A DNA stretch of 64,000 nucleotides from Enoplolaimus lenunculus (Eukaryota; Nematoda; Enoplea; Enoplida; Thoracostomopsidae), in contig JASANG010000536.1 in the NCBI GenBank assembly GCA_030248215.1, positions 1-64,000 of the forward strand, written 5' to 3'. Below, in pieces: positions 1 to 10,739 of the stretch. Within the stretch, counting starts at the first letter, position 1, and the number at the start of each line of letters is the position of its first letter. The notes under the pieces are model-generated. The model made no database searches. It saw nothing but the letters and a program-made list of their open reading frames with translations, and was not told where the DNA came from. Both the position numbers and the translations under genes were made by a program.

Positions 1-820
1 TGAGCAATGATAGTAAAGCTTCGCTATACGTGATACAGCGGCGCCAGCGGGGCGAAAGCAGCTAGAACGGCCGCACAGCGGAGTGCATAGTCGCGATTTT
101 GTTGCGGCGCCTGCGGAGTTGCCTACAGTCTGTGGGCTGGCGGCCTGAAGTCTGCGAACACAAAATCAAAACATTAAAGTGTAGTTTCTGACAAGTTGGC
201 AACTAAACGATGCGCAACTCTGAATACGTGCGTGTTGTAGATGCCTGAAATTGTGGGGTTATATTATGTTGAAGTGCCTCAAAGATGTAGCATTTCATTG
301 GTTGATGGTGAGCGATAAGGTGCAACAAGGCGCATAGATACAAAAAGGGATAAAGTGGATATTTCACTCCTCAGATTTTCTAAAATATCGAGGAAAAACG
401 GTACTTTTAAGGAAATTAGCTTACTGGATGCTAGAGATTAAAAATACTAACTAGGAAATTTTCCATTAACAATAAAGTTATTCCTTCCCGAAACGTTATC
501 CAGACACTAGACTACGATACTGGTTCTAACCGGAAGTAACAAAATTAGAAGCTGTAATGTAAGACCAACAAAATAATTAATAGTTAGCGTCTGATCGGAA
601 GCACATTTTTTGAGTGTGCCCAAGATCATATGCACGAAGTTTGCATTTGTACGGTCGGTGACAGCTTGCTAGTTTTCCAACATTTTTCATTATAAATAAC
701 ACACTCCCGTATGCTGTTGGCTATTGGCCACTCGGTATTGTAATAATGAAAAATACATGAGGGAGTAGGCGTACGGTAGCCACTGCTCCTTTTTTAATCC
801 AATTGAACTGCATCAAGAAC
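1..820. other. Intergenic, no gene seen
   Basis: I see no supported coding exon here. Bases 40-170 are clearly richer in G+C than the surroundings and contain two related segments, GGCGCCAGCGG and GGCGCCTGCGG, about 70 bases apart. This could be the edge of a gene or a repeat lying outside the window. The rest is ordinary AT-rich sequence. Confidence 0.4.
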
Positions 821-825
821 CTCGG

Positions 826-977
826 CCCATGTAAAGATCAGTGGCGGACCGTTTTTTTCATGTGATTACAATGAAGTAAGGCAGGCTAAGGCTCTGGTTT
901 AGGTATGAGCTTATTCTTATGCTTAGGCGTAGGCTTTGGAATATAAATACTACAGCTACGGCACATTATATACATTA
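826..977 (+). repeat. MITE, TTAGGC-core family, copy 1
   Basis: The left end reads CCCATGTAAAGATCAGTGGC. The right end resembles the inverse of that end in related copies (CATTATATACATTAG against CTGTTCTATACATTGG). The middle holds AAGGC/CTTAGG runs. It is the same kind of 150-base element as those at 33,331, 35,052, 44,279 and 54,213. It has no coding capacity and needs a transposase from elsewhere. Confidence 0.6.
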
Positions 978-1780
978 GTTCAATTACTTAAAAATTTGAT
1001 GTTTTGTGAAATGTTGCTTAAATTAAGTAAGTAGCTGACAGTATTTGACATGATGTAGGCTGCGCAGGCTGTGTATAGATTGTGTTACATTAAGATTGAA
1101 CTTGCCAATGGCCATATGTTATATTTCTTTATTTTGGCATTTATGTTCCAGTACTAATATTGAAAAAGAAGTGGACACGTTCCAGAAAGAATCTTGCCGG
1201 GAAGGCAAATGACTGTGAAATTTCATGTGTTTTAATTACTAATTTCTGTATGCGTGCACCGTCTATTGATGACGAAGGCGTAGAGTATGCGAACAATTTA
1301 TAATAATATTCGGTTTGTGATGTTGACAAGTGTATAACAAAAAACAGATTGGAATTCCACCTATTTTACTTAACTAGAAAAAGATGGCGACACAAAACCG
1401 CACAATCTCAAAACGCATGCTTGTCAGCAGCCAATTTTTGTTCAGTTAGTGAAATCTGCACCTATAAATTAGCTCTGTTTGAACCCAACGTCGGGAAGCT
1501 AGTTGATTTTCAAACGGCATATTTCCAATAGCCTCTTAGAACTGCTATGGCTTGGTTCGGTTTCGTATGCTTTGCACCACTGCAATAGAGAGTTTGCCAA
1601 CTTTACATTTGCCTCGAATTATATGGATTACATATAATCTTAAGTTCGAAGAAGAAATAAATATTTTAAAGTTATCAAGCTACCATATATATACACAGAT
1701 AAGTTCACCGTTCTAAGTTAAGTCTTATAGAAAAAAATAGCGAATTCACCCAACCGTTTAAAGAACGTGGGAGATTTTTG
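978..1780. other. Intergenic, no gene seen
   Basis: AT-rich sequence with only short chance open frames on both strands and no convincing splice-bounded exon. I see no repeat that recurs in the window. Confidence 0.4.
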
Positions 1781-1875
1781 GGCAGTGTAAAGAACAGGGG
1801 CGGAACGTTTTTCATTGAGATTACAATAGAATAAGCTTAAGCTTTAGACTATTTTTTGTTTAGTTTTAGGCTTCT
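1781..1875 (+). repeat. MITE, TTAGGC-core family, truncated copy
   Basis: It begins GTGTAAAGAACAGGGGCGG, then AACGTTTTT and AATAAGCTTAAGCTTTAGAC, matching the left half of the copy at 44,279. The right inverted end is not present, so this is a left-end fragment. Confidence 0.6.
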
Positions 1876-1959
1876 GGGGCGCCCTCAAAGCCATATTGAC
1901 CGTAACGTTTAAAAGTACTATTTATATACCGCGGCGGCAATCAATTTTTTGAAACAAAA

Positions 1960-2280
1960 AAAAGCAGGTATATTACCCATTGGATCTCTAACCTAACTCA
2001 CATCAGTTAAGTTAACCAAGATGTCCAAAACAGCGCATTCATAACAGTACGTTTGATTTGCACAAAAAATGTCCGCATATTTTCACATGTCTTTGGACAC
2101 AAAACAGTATCGAATAAACTATGTCCGGACAATTACACTAGCTAGCTGGGATGTCCGCACATAGTTTAAATTTTCCCGTGAAATGTCCACACATAGTTTG
2201 CATAAACTGAAAGTTATTGGTTTCGGTTTAGTTCTCTTTTTTGTGTTTCCCAGAAACCTATAGAAAATGGTAAAAATTAC
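1960..2280. repeat. Fragment of GTCCGGAC-rich foldback family
   Basis: This stretch repeats ATGTCCGCACATAGTTT-like words and GTCCGGAC-type palindromes in both directions. The same words recur at 4320-4390, 4870-4930 and 9830-9980, inside the foldback elements. No complete ends are visible, so it is probably a degraded copy. Confidence 0.45.
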
Positions 2281-2284
2281 TAAG

Positions 2285-2354
2285 CCATAGAGGGAGTTGA
2301 TCCGGGGCCCTCGATATCAAGAGTCCACCGCTTTACCAATTCCGCTACCAGCGC
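2285..2354 (-). tRNA. tRNA-like pseudogene or SINE head
   Basis: Read on the minus strand this 70-base segment has an A-box-like TAGCGGAATTGG at 2347-2336. It also has a B-box-like GGATCAACTCC at 2303-2293, two mismatches from the consensus, at tRNA spacing. The anticodon region contains CTCTTGAT. The acceptor stem does not pair: GCGCTGG at the 5' side has no partner. It is therefore a decayed tRNA or the head of a tRNA-derived SINE, not a working tRNA. Confidence 0.4.
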
Positions 2355-2439
2355 AGAATTTGAAGGACATAGCATAGACGAGTCTATTAAAGTGTTATTA
2401 TTGTAAACAATGTAATCTTTAACTATAATTTGATATTAA

Positions 2440-2530
2440 TAAAGTTTTATTATGTACTGGTACAGCGGTAAGTTCGTATGGTTAATACGCCTGAGGTTGG
2501 GGTTCGAACCTGTGTGTGAAGGAGCTAGTT
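2440..2530 (+). repeat. tRNA-derived fragment
   Basis: It contains GGGGTTCGAACCTG, an exact tRNA T-loop/B-box core (GGTTCGAACC), about 45 bases after GTACAGCGGTAAG. No cloverleaf can be drawn with confidence. Together with the opposite-strand copy at 2285-2354 it suggests SINE debris. Confidence 0.3.
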
Positions 2531-2639
2531 TTAGTTCGATACAAGCTAGCATTAGGCCCTAACGTAGGTTTTCTTCGAGTTTTTTCTCATTTAAACTAAC
2601 CTAAACGAATCCTCATACTTCTAAGATAGGTTATCCAGC

Positions 2640-2825
2640 AGTTAATATTTTCCGTGGCCGGACACAGTTTCAAAGAAACTGTATTTTCAGCGTAGCTAGC
2701 TAAAAAGAGTTAAACAGACGAAAAGCATTGGCTAGCTGACTGTTGCAGGACGTCTTTAGCGTTTCACAAAACCCTTGGACATTTTTTGTGCTTCCCGAAC
2801 GCACCTTAACGTGTGACTGACATAA
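2640..2825 (+). repeat. Right-end fragment of foldback family
   Basis: It ends with TTAACGTGTGACTGACATAA at 2806-2825, preceded by TTGGACATTTTTTGTGC. The same end pair closes the elements ending at 5016, 8828 and 10,024. GTAGCTAGCTA palindromes lie inside. The matching left end is not clear. Confidence 0.5.
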
Positions 2826-2829
2826 TCAA

Positions 2830-4230
2830 ATTTAACTCTGACATAACTTGAATGGCTCTGCGGTTTGGGTAGCATTTTTGGACTAAAAGCCAATGTCTCT
2901 TTTTATTACTATGATAAATTTGAATTCAAAATCGAAAAAATAATAATACTTCAGTTCAGACACCGTTTAAACCTTTTGTTATTGCCTGCAAAAATTCTAG
3001 GCTAAAAAGAGCTGGCGCTCGTGATTTTTCAAACCTGAGAAGACCATACATGCTCATATGTTGGTTAAATTAACTATGCGTTAAATAAATATATGACAGG
3101 AAGATAAACTTTTGCAGGCTTAAAAAGGCCAATTACATTTGACAACGTTATACTACCGTATATATTTGAATCATTTTACCATTTCATTTGCTTCAAATTA
3201 GTTGCTTAATCTTCTTCCTTGAGTGTTATCAGCTGAACTCTAAAAATAAAAAACATGAACTCAAAACAAGATACTTTTATGCGTTAAAAATAGTAAATTG
3301 CTTGTTCTATATATACATTTCAAAACGTCGGTTAATCTAGCTGTACAGGTCCGATGGAAATGTTTGTCATTCTCTCAAACGACACTTAACAGCAACTGTT
3401 CGCGCCTACTCAGATTATTCAGATTATGGATTGTAGCTAAGCTACGATACAGGCTTTTGGAGATTTTTGGGCGATGAAATAGGATATATTGATTGGACTG
3501 GTTAGACAAATTTGTCATTTTTGTGTTAAAATTGTTTAGTAACCTCGTTTAGGGTTTTGTAATTGGTTAACAACCTCGTTTAGGGTTTTTGCACCTCAGC
3601 AATATACCACATAGAGGAATCTAAATCTGCACAAGCCTAGGAGACGAAACCGGATTCAATTTCCCAGGAGTATAAGCCTCATATAGATGCTTTTAATCAA
3701 CCGTAGCAAGATAGGAAATTCATTCTGACTAAAGAAACCAGCAGTTTACACAGATCATATAAACCTAAAACCGAATGCATTGATTGTATAGAACTATTAT
3801 CGACTTGATAACACCGTTTGAACTTAAAGCAAATGGCGGTTGTTAACTGTGTCATGTATATATGATCAGGCTTGGGAACCTCAAAGAAATCCACAGTAAG
3901 AAGCTTCAATACTACCGACAAGTGTCCAGCTTGGGGTCCTCAAAAACCCAGTGAAGCAACTATGGATCTCAATTATGTGATCTAATAAGGCTTGTTCTTT
4001 GGCTTATTTTTCTAACTTTCACAATAACAATTCGTTGCTCGTGTCTGTTACCGCGATTTTTTGATGAAAAGGTGCGACTTAATTTGCACTTTATATAACA
4101 GTAATACTGCTTATTGCCGTAATAAGTCTACCTGATTCGATTTAATATCAATAAGCAAAATATTTTCGGAATGCGAAGAAGTTACGTAGGCTGATTTACA
4201 AATTTTAGATTAATTGTAGCCACCAGGATG
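2830..4230. other. Intergenic, no gene seen
   Basis: Mostly unique AT-rich sequence. A short direct repeat, AACCTCGTTTAGGGTTTT, occurs at 3541 and 3572, 31 bases apart. The minus-strand frame at 3697-3921 has neither a recognisable domain nor clear splice borders and is treated as chance. Confidence 0.4.
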
Positions 4231-4235
4231 CAGAG

Positions 4236-5018
4236 ATATGTAATGTCGCTCACACCTTCGCCAAACAAAATCAATAGCTTGTCCGGTTTATGGTTTATCA
4301 AAACTTTTTATTTTTCAATAGTATTATAGCTAGTCGCGGACATCATAGTGCTTCGCGGAAACATTATCCGGACAAGACTGATTTGCAGTGACATTGTCTA
4401 GGACAATAAAATATTTGAAAAAAGTATAGTGGACAATATTGAAATTTTGGCGAACAATTCAAATGTTGGCACGTCAATTCAAATTTTGCCTGGAAATTAA
4501 AATTTTTTGAGAAAATTAAACTTTGGCGGGAAAATTTAATTTTTGGCGGAAAATTTAAATTTTGGAGGCAACTTAAAATTTTGCGGAAAATTCAAATTTG
4601 TAGGGAAATTCAAATTTAGTCAGGGTAATTCAAATTTTGGTGGGTAACCTCAAATTTCAGCTGAAAAATTTAAATTTTAGATAGAAACTCAAATTTCTGC
4701 TTGAAATCTAAATCTTGGTGGGAGTCAAGTTTTTTGGTAAATTCTAATTTCAGCGCGAGAAAAACATACTGCCAAAATACTTTGTCATTTTTCGTACATG
4801 TCTTAAAGATAACAATAAAGTTCGACAATTCGCGCAATGCTATATTAAATATTAACACAACGAGCAAACTGCATACAAAATGTCCGGCAATGCAGTAAAC
4901 TATATGTGGACATTGCTTATTTAGAGCCAAAATGTCTGCGTAGCTAGCTTTTTTAAAACAATATAATGAACGATGCATGTGCGGTGTGCATGTATGGTTA
5001 AGTGTGAATGACATAACC
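4236..5018. mobile_element. Foldback-type element with AATTTGGCGGG array
   Basis: The right end is TTAAGTGTGAATGACATAA (4998-5016). The left end, TATGTAATGTCGCTCACACC near 4236, resembles its inverse. GTCCGG-type inverted words lie inside each end. Bases 4440-4740 are a degenerate array of roughly 20-base units of the type AAATTCAAATTTTGGCGGGA, the reverse complement of the array at 9265-9760. No transposase is encoded. Minus-strand frames across it are cysteine-bearing but unconvincing. Confidence 0.5.
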
Positions 5019-5281
5019 GGTTTTTACCTGGTATACGGCTCTGATCACAGCATCTACCTGTGAAAACCCGAAAACAGCACTTACTTCGCATACAAGGTAA
5101 ATAGCAAAGAAACTGTTCTGCTGAAACGCCCTCTCCTTCCACAAGGCGACACTCTCTTTTTTTCTGAATCGGATCTATACATACACCTATAAATATATAA
5201 GCTTCGCATGATTGACACACGTTTAAGAATACTTGCCTACGGTTGCAGCAACTCAAGTTTTTGTGTTTTCAATTATTTATA

Positions 5282-5800
5282 ATGCGCCGTTCACAACATA
5301 AAGTTTATGCTTGATAAGAAAAGTGTCATCAGGTAGGGTAATGCGTGACAAATTTTATATTTGTCACGCGTTAGCCCTACCCTAACACTTCTTTTCGGTT
5401 AACACTAGCCTGACACTTGTCACAAACTGCTCTCTGACAAACGTTCTCCGGCAAACGTTAGGGTAGGGTTAACGTTTGCCAAAACAAAATTTCACATAAA
5501 CAAATACAACACATTCAGGTTACGTGTTATAATTAGTTACACACATTTGAATGAGTGTGTGCCTTGAAATTTTGTAGGGTTAAGGTGGGGTTAACGCTTT
5601 TATCATTTTGCTGCCAATTTGAGGGAAAAGGAAGTTTAAGGCATTTGACGATTTGATTGCGACACGCGTTAGGGTAGGGTTAACAGAGAAAATTGCTAGA
5701 GTACTATTAACGCGTGACAAATTGAAAATTTGTCGCACGTTAACCCCAGCTTATGACACTTTTTGTGTCAACGGTAAATTTTATATTGTGAGCGGTGCAT
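5282..5800. mobile_element. MITE with long (about 100 bp) terminal inverted repeats
   Basis: The left end (ATGCGCCGTTCACAACATAA) and the inverse of the right end (ATGCACCGCTCACAATATAA) align for about 100 bases. The alignment runs through AAAAGTGTCAT and GCGTGACAAATT...AATTTGTCACGCGTTA, which itself is a hairpin. The middle repeats GTTAGGGTAGGGTTAACG in both orientations. There is no open frame worth noting. The strong self-complementarity suggests a foldback or MITE mobilised in trans. Confidence 0.7.
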
Positions 5801-5984
5801 AGCAGAAATTAGTTGGGCATACTACTCAGATGTTGTAGTTATGGACAGTAGCCTGTTTCAATAAGGGTCACTTAAAAATTCAATAGATAAAATAAAAAAG
5901 ATATATTTTGCGGAACTTTTAAACAAATGTTGCACTCTTTCTAATGCAAATTTCATAATATTATGTGTACACCAGGCGACTTTT

Positions 5985-6306
5985 ACGAGATTCAGCGCAC
6001 TGAAACTTTTTGGCTCCAGTATGAAGCACACTGAAGCCAAACAAGTTTTAGTGCGCTGCACACTGACGTCAAAAACCTTCCATGTGCACACTGAAGCTTT
6101 TTGGCTTAAGTATACAGCACAGTGTAGTATACATTGCAGCGAGAAAGAATCAGTTTGCTGCTCACCGAAGGTGAAAGTGAAACACTGAAACAAACATTGC
6201 TGAGATAAAAATCAGTGCGCTGCGCACTGAAGGTGAAATTGAATTCATAGTCGCTAAGTGTGCGAAGTAAAACATTTATAAATATTGTAGCGTGCGCACT
6301 TAAGTT
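5985..6306. repeat. Palindromic satellite (CACTGAAGC family)
   Basis: It is built from degenerate copies of the palindromic unit CACTGAAGCTTTTTGGCTTC joined by AGTGTGCTGCACACTG-like words. The units recur at 7055-7115, 8950-9140 and 10,040-10,168. Each unit can fold on itself around the AAGCTT core. No gene is supported here. Long minus-strand frames exist only because the unit lacks stops. Confidence 0.6.
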
Positions 6307-6309
6307 ATT

Positions 6310-7696
6310 CACCGGTTAAATTTAGTTGGAATACTATAAAGTTTTACAATGAATAGCTATTGTATTAGAAATATCACATAGCAACATTGTTGATTGCAAG
6401 GAGAGTTGTGCCAGTGGAATGGGCAGAACGAAGAATAACAGTTTTTTAAATTCGAAAAGTTAAAAAAATTTGGATTTATGGGTGGCAATGGTTTGAACTT
6501 TAGAGAGATTTATTTTACGAGAACATATGAAGCGAGCGGCTCAAAAATGGGATTACTTATAAATTTTCGCAGTTAATACTACTGACTTGACTGTAATATT
6601 TCGCAGGGCATACGGTCTTTCATTAGAACCCTGCGTATGATTACTCAGTTTACGTGACGAGATTTGGAGTTATTGTGTGCTGTTCCATTACGCCATGTTA
6701 TTTTTCTGTCAGGAATAATAATTGGAACGGGTGTTGGTAGGTGTGAAATTTTGTATCCTTGTGGGTAGTTACAATATAAAATTTAGTTTGTCTGTTAAAA
6801 CCTTAATGATGCGTCAGCTAACCCTTGTATGACATTAAACATTGTTCAAGTTTGATACTGCATTATAAACAATTATTCATATTTTTGTAGGATAACGAAC
6901 TGTTGCAGGTTGTTGTTTGTGTCCGTAACACTTTTGTGCAATGTTCCACTGCGTTATAAAAATTGTTCATATTATTTTTGTTCATAATTCGTATTTTAAT
7001 TAACAACAAGTTGTTTTTGTACACAATCAATTTTATGAGACATTGAAACCAACAAAGCTTCAGTATCCTTGACACTAAAGCTGTTTGGCTTCAGTAGCTA
7101 ACACACTGCAGGTTTCATTATTATGCAGCCGTGAAATGAAATGAGTCGACCATTTATCTTAGTTTCTCGTTTTCGTTACACAGGTCGTAATTTTTATAAT
7201 AGGGGAGCATTAGTTTTTGAAAATGTTAGAAAAATTTCTTGAGGATTGCTCCAATTTCTTCATAGCTTACGCCTTTGTGGTTGGAGGAATTGACACTTAA
7301 TTGCAGTTAACAGAGTCTATGATAGCATTAGCGTTACCAAAAAATATCTCGAGGAGGTGCTACCTCGTATTGTATACTTTTTTAAAAAGTTCGGGTGCAT
7401 ATCCCCAGTGTACCAAACCCTAACGTCCCTTATTCTGCCTCATTGAACTTTTATAGTTGCTGTTTCGCCCCTGCATGATTCAAATTACATACACAAATTT
7501 TATGTGTCTTGCTGCATTTTAATTTCTCGTCACTCGTCTGAATTACACGCAGTTGACGTTCCAATAAACACTTTAGCGTAAGCAAGTTGCACCACAGTTT
7601 ATACTAGCAGAAATGAATTACACAGCTTTGTTATTATTTTTGTGCCTGCAAATACTTGTAACTTATTCAATTACTTTAATTCACTCTAACTTACAG
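6310..7696. other. Intergenic or intronic; satellite fragment at 7055-7115
   Basis: AT-rich sequence without a recognisable gene. A short fragment of the CACTGAAGC satellite lies at 7055-7115. The last bases, TCTAACTTACAG (ending 7696), form the splice acceptor of the exon that follows, so the right part may be an intron of that gene. Confidence 0.4.
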
Positions 7697-7906
7697 GCAA
7701 CGCAGCTTTTCAAGCTATTCAAAATGGAACCAGCTACGAAATGACAAAGTGTCCTTCGCAAATTTTGAATGACACAATAAAAACTTTAGTCAAAACAGGT
7801 TTGGATCCGCGTGACGAAGTGCAATCTTTAGCGAAAAAATGCTTTTTGTACGAACACCAGGTCAAAATGGTGATTGACCACGAACTGGGATTCTTGGGGC
7901 GTAGAG
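7697..7906 (+). CDS. Orphan internal coding exon, unknown protein
   Basis: A 210-base open stretch is bounded by a good acceptor (CTCTAACTTACAG) and a donor (AGAG|GTATAT). Both borders are phase 1, so the exon is symmetric. It encodes 70 residues with balanced, coding-like composition, including KCPSQILNDTIKTLVKTGLD near the middle, then EVQSLAKKCFLYEHQVKMVI and HELGFLG. The pattern suggests two amphipathic helices and two cysteines. I do not recognise the family. No partner exon was found nearby; the flanks are repeats. Other frames are closed. It could be a lone exon of a large-intron gene or a pseudogene remnant. Confidence 0.55.
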
Positions 7907-8699
7907 GTATATAGCACTACATTTCCGTTGATTTGCAATTTAGGATGATTTTATGAGATTATAGTGAGCTGGGACTCCCTAGCTTTGGCAAACTTTTCAA
8001 TAAGCGTTGTTCATTGTGTATTTCTGTAGGGTTTTTAATTTCAATGTTGCTTCAAAGAAATTAACATATGCTGATATTTTACAAGAATATGGAGTTGTCG
8101 TCGCATACTTTAGGGCCTTTAAAAGGTATCAGCTAAAAAACAGAGGACGAAACGTCGAGTTTGGCTGACAGTTTGTCACAGTCGCCCAGTTACGATTCAA
8201 ATGAATATTAATTTTGTTTTATGGCATAATCATTTATCGCATTACTTTAGTTGCTCATTTCTGGTAAACGTTCAGGGTGCGTATTTGAACGAGTTGGTAA
8301 GGTTTTACTTTATCTTCTTCATCTATTTGTAAACATTTAGGAGTTGGCATAAGTTATAAAATAAAGCTATGAATTCTGACAATTGAACCATGTGCTAAAT
8401 ATTCTGAATTTCCGAACCGTATGTTAGCTGCGTTTAGCACCATCACCAACTATCGCCTCTGCTGCTCTCAAGCATATCCTGAATTTGCGAGATGCACAAA
8501 ATCAGATAAAGACTCTAAATATAATCGTTCACTTATTCCAAGTTTAACGCCTGTCGAAAACCTGGGATAGAAGCTATGAATATTTACGAGCACTAGCCAA
8601 AACTGTAATCTCGTTTAGCAACACAAATTTTTGGATAATGCAATTCTGACACTATATTGGACTTCTGACAGCATTTGCGTAGCTATGTGGAAAATTGAC

Positions 8700-8828
8700 T
8701 CTATTAACAACAGATGCGAAATGTCCACCATACCGTTTAACTAAAATATAGCAATGACCACCTAATTAACTGTACCGTAGGACGCTGGATTTTCGAAGTG
8801 CCCGCATTATAACGTGTGACTGACATAA
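8700..8828 (+). repeat. Right-end fragment of foldback family
   Basis: It ends TAACGTGTGACTGACATAA at 8810-8828, like the copies at 2806-2825 and 4998-5016. No matching left end was found close by. Confidence 0.45.
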
Positions 8829-8949
8829 GTCTATCCTACGGACATTTTTGCATCCATACTAAATTTTTTGGTTTCACACCGTCGCTCAGCCGTTTATGAT
8901 AATTGGGCAGTTAAAATCAGAATAATGTGCCCGCCAACTAGAGTGTTGA

Positions 8950-9140
8950 GCACATTGAAGATTTTGCGCGTCGATGCGCTGGACACTGAAGCTGTTAGAC
9001 TACGGTGACTAGCACAAGCTTCAATGTGCTGCACTTAGAATAATTTTAGTTTGGCGCGCTAAAAGCTTCAGTATCCAGCACATAGAAGAATTTTGGTTTT
9101 AGTGCGTTGCACACTGAAACTCTTTAGCCCAGTATGCAGA
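8950..9140. repeat. Palindromic satellite (CACTGAAGC family)
   Basis: Degenerate copies of GACACTGAAGCT, AGCTTCAATGTGCTGCAC and AGCTTCAGTATCCAGCACAT in both orientations, the same satellite as at 5985-6306. It directly abuts the foldback element starting near 9158. Confidence 0.55.
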
Positions 9141-9157
9141 TATGTCTTTACGTCCTC

Positions 9158-10027
9158 GTTATGTCAGTCCCACGTTACCGTTGGTTTGGGTTGCACACCA
9201 ATTGTCCGCCTTGTTTATTTGTTCTGTAGACAGAATGGATTATCGCAGTAACTCTGAGCGGACAAATAAAAATTTCCCGCCAAAATTTGAATTATGCTAC
9301 CAAAATTTGATTTTACCCGCCAAAATTTTAAATTTTCTACCAAAATTTGAATTTCCCCGCAAAAATTTGAATTTTCAAGCCAAAATTTGGATCTTCCCAC
9401 CAAAATTTAAATTTTCCCGCCATAATTTGAATTTCCTGCCAAAATCAATTTTCCCGCCAAAATTTGAATTTGCCGCCAACATTTGTTTTTTCCCGCGATA
9501 ATTTGAATTTTTCCGCCAAAATTTGAATTACTTGCCAAAATTTGAATTTTCCCACCGTAATTAGAATTTCCCGCCAAAATTTGAATTTTTGTCAAGATTT
9601 TAATTGCGCGCCAAAATTTGAATTTTTCAGCAAAAATGAGTTTTGCCACTAAATCTTAAATTAACCACCAAAGTTTGAGTTTTCCAACCAAAACTTAAAT
9701 TTTATAACAAAGCATTAATGTTCGCGGGAAACCGCCCAAATTTGAATTTTCCCGCCAAAAACACATGTGGAAAAAACACGCATTACTGGCAGGATTCTGT
9801 TCTTTCGAATATGTCAAATATAATATATTTGCGTCCGAACGTCTTTTATTTAGGTGTCCGGACTTAGCTTCTTAGATAATATTGGCGTCCAGTACTAGCT
9901 ATGCATGCTACCGCGGACGGTATAGCTTGTCCAGTTAATGTTTAATGGACACAATAAAACTTTTATCAAACGACTGGACATTTTGTGTGCAATCCAAACT
10001 AATGGTAACGTGGGACTGATATTAGGG
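9158..10027. mobile_element. Foldback element with CCCGCCAAAATTTGAATTTT array
   Basis: The left end (TATGTCAGTCCCACGTTACC at 9164) and the inverse of the right end (TATCAGTCCCACGTTACCAT) match for about 45 bases, through GTTTGGGTTGCACAC. Bases 9265-9760 hold some two dozen degenerate units of CCCGCCAAAATTTGAATTTT. They are followed by GTCCGGAC and GGACACAATAAAA words. A 119-codon frame across the array only reflects the stop-poor repeat and is not a gene. The family is probably non-autonomous. Confidence 0.65.
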
Positions 10028-10039
10028 ACTACAGGACTT

Positions 10040-10168
10040 TAGAGCCAAAAATCTTCAGTATGCAGCACACTAAAGCCAAAAAAGCTTCAGAGTGCTGCAT
10101 ACTGAAGCTTTTTGGATTCAGCTTGCAGCATACTGCAACCCTTTTGTCTCAGTATTCATCACACTGCC
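10040..10168. repeat. Palindromic satellite (CACTGAAGC family)
   Basis: It contains TTCAGTATGCAGCACACTAA, AAGCTTCAGAGTGCTGCATA and CTGAAGCTTTTTGGATTCAG in alternating orientation. It overlaps the last codons of the small minus-strand frame that ends at 10,118. Confidence 0.6.
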
Positions 10169-10375
10169 TCTCAAATGTGACCTAATGTACGCATGATATT
10201 GTAGAAATTGCGCAACAGTTTGTATATGATAACCTGTAAAAACTTCTAAACTGTTCAATTTTTGGATAAAGCACTTTAAAAATTTACCAAGTTCTTCATC
10301 CGGCGGCACCAATGCATTCTGCGGCACAATTGCAACCACGATCAGAAAAACGAGCATAACACGTTTGTTGCACAT
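10118..10375 (-). CDS. Possible small secreted protein
   Basis: An ATG at 10,375 opens an 85-residue frame. It starts with a charged MCNKR and then a hydrophobic VMLVFLIVVAIV core, with a plausible signal cleavage after PQNA. The mature part would be about 64 residues with a single cysteine (FLKCFIQ) and no known motif. The last 16 or so residues come from the CACTGAAGC satellite. That means either the gene ends in repeat DNA or the frame is accidental. The signal-peptide pattern is the main support. No upstream exon was identified. Confidence 0.35.
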   Translation of the reverse strand: MCNKRVMLVFLIVVAIVPQNALVPPDEELGKFLKCFIQKLNSLEVFTGYHIQTVAQFLQYHAYIRSHLRGSVMNTETKGLQYAAS

Positions 10376-10431
10376 TACGAATTGAGCTACAAATATCAGT
10401 TACGTGTCCAGATTATCCCTTGTTAGATGTA

Positions 10432-10739
10432 CTAAACTCTGAGCAACATTGGCGCAACATGTGTACTCGAAATTATACACAATGCGCAGTGTTTGACAAC
10501 CACTTGTCCTAGACACGGTAGTGCTTCTCTACATGATGTGTGAGCATTCTCCAGCTCAAGCATCAAGCTTCTATAAACTTTATACCCTCGGGAATTAATT
10601 TTTTCCGCAATATTTGTACCCTCTTTATAAGCAATGCCTCCATATTTATATTTATATATTTTTGCATTTCGAAAAGGGCAATGATGGCACTTTACGGTGA
10701 CCACTTCCGATATAACAATTTGGTTTTTTAACCTACAAA
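10432..10739 (-). CDS. Possible terminal coding exon, unknown
   Basis: An acceptor-like TTACATTTGTAG on the minus strand is followed by an open frame of about 100 codons ending at 10,432. The protein has CHHCPF near its start, then YKYKYGGIAYKEGTNIAEKI, and further cysteines in TSCREALPCLG and HCALC. Six cysteines in a short stretch and varied composition look more like coding sequence than chance. I recognise no family and no upstream exon. It ends 57 bases before the start of the small secreted frame on the same strand, but in a different frame. Confidence 0.3.

Noticed and set aside
4921-5256. 111-codon cysteine-bearing minus frame, with a GTAAGT donor near 5084
   Set aside because: It overlaps the right end of a foldback element, and the only acceptor in reach would make an intron of about 27 bases.
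5858-6312. Minus frames of 111 and 68 codons
   Set aside because: Both are translations of the palindromic CACTGAAGC satellite.
9142-9501. 119-codon plus frame rich in PPKFEF-type repeats
   Set aside because: It runs through the 20-base foldback array, whose unit lacks stops; the protein is only a translation of the satellite.
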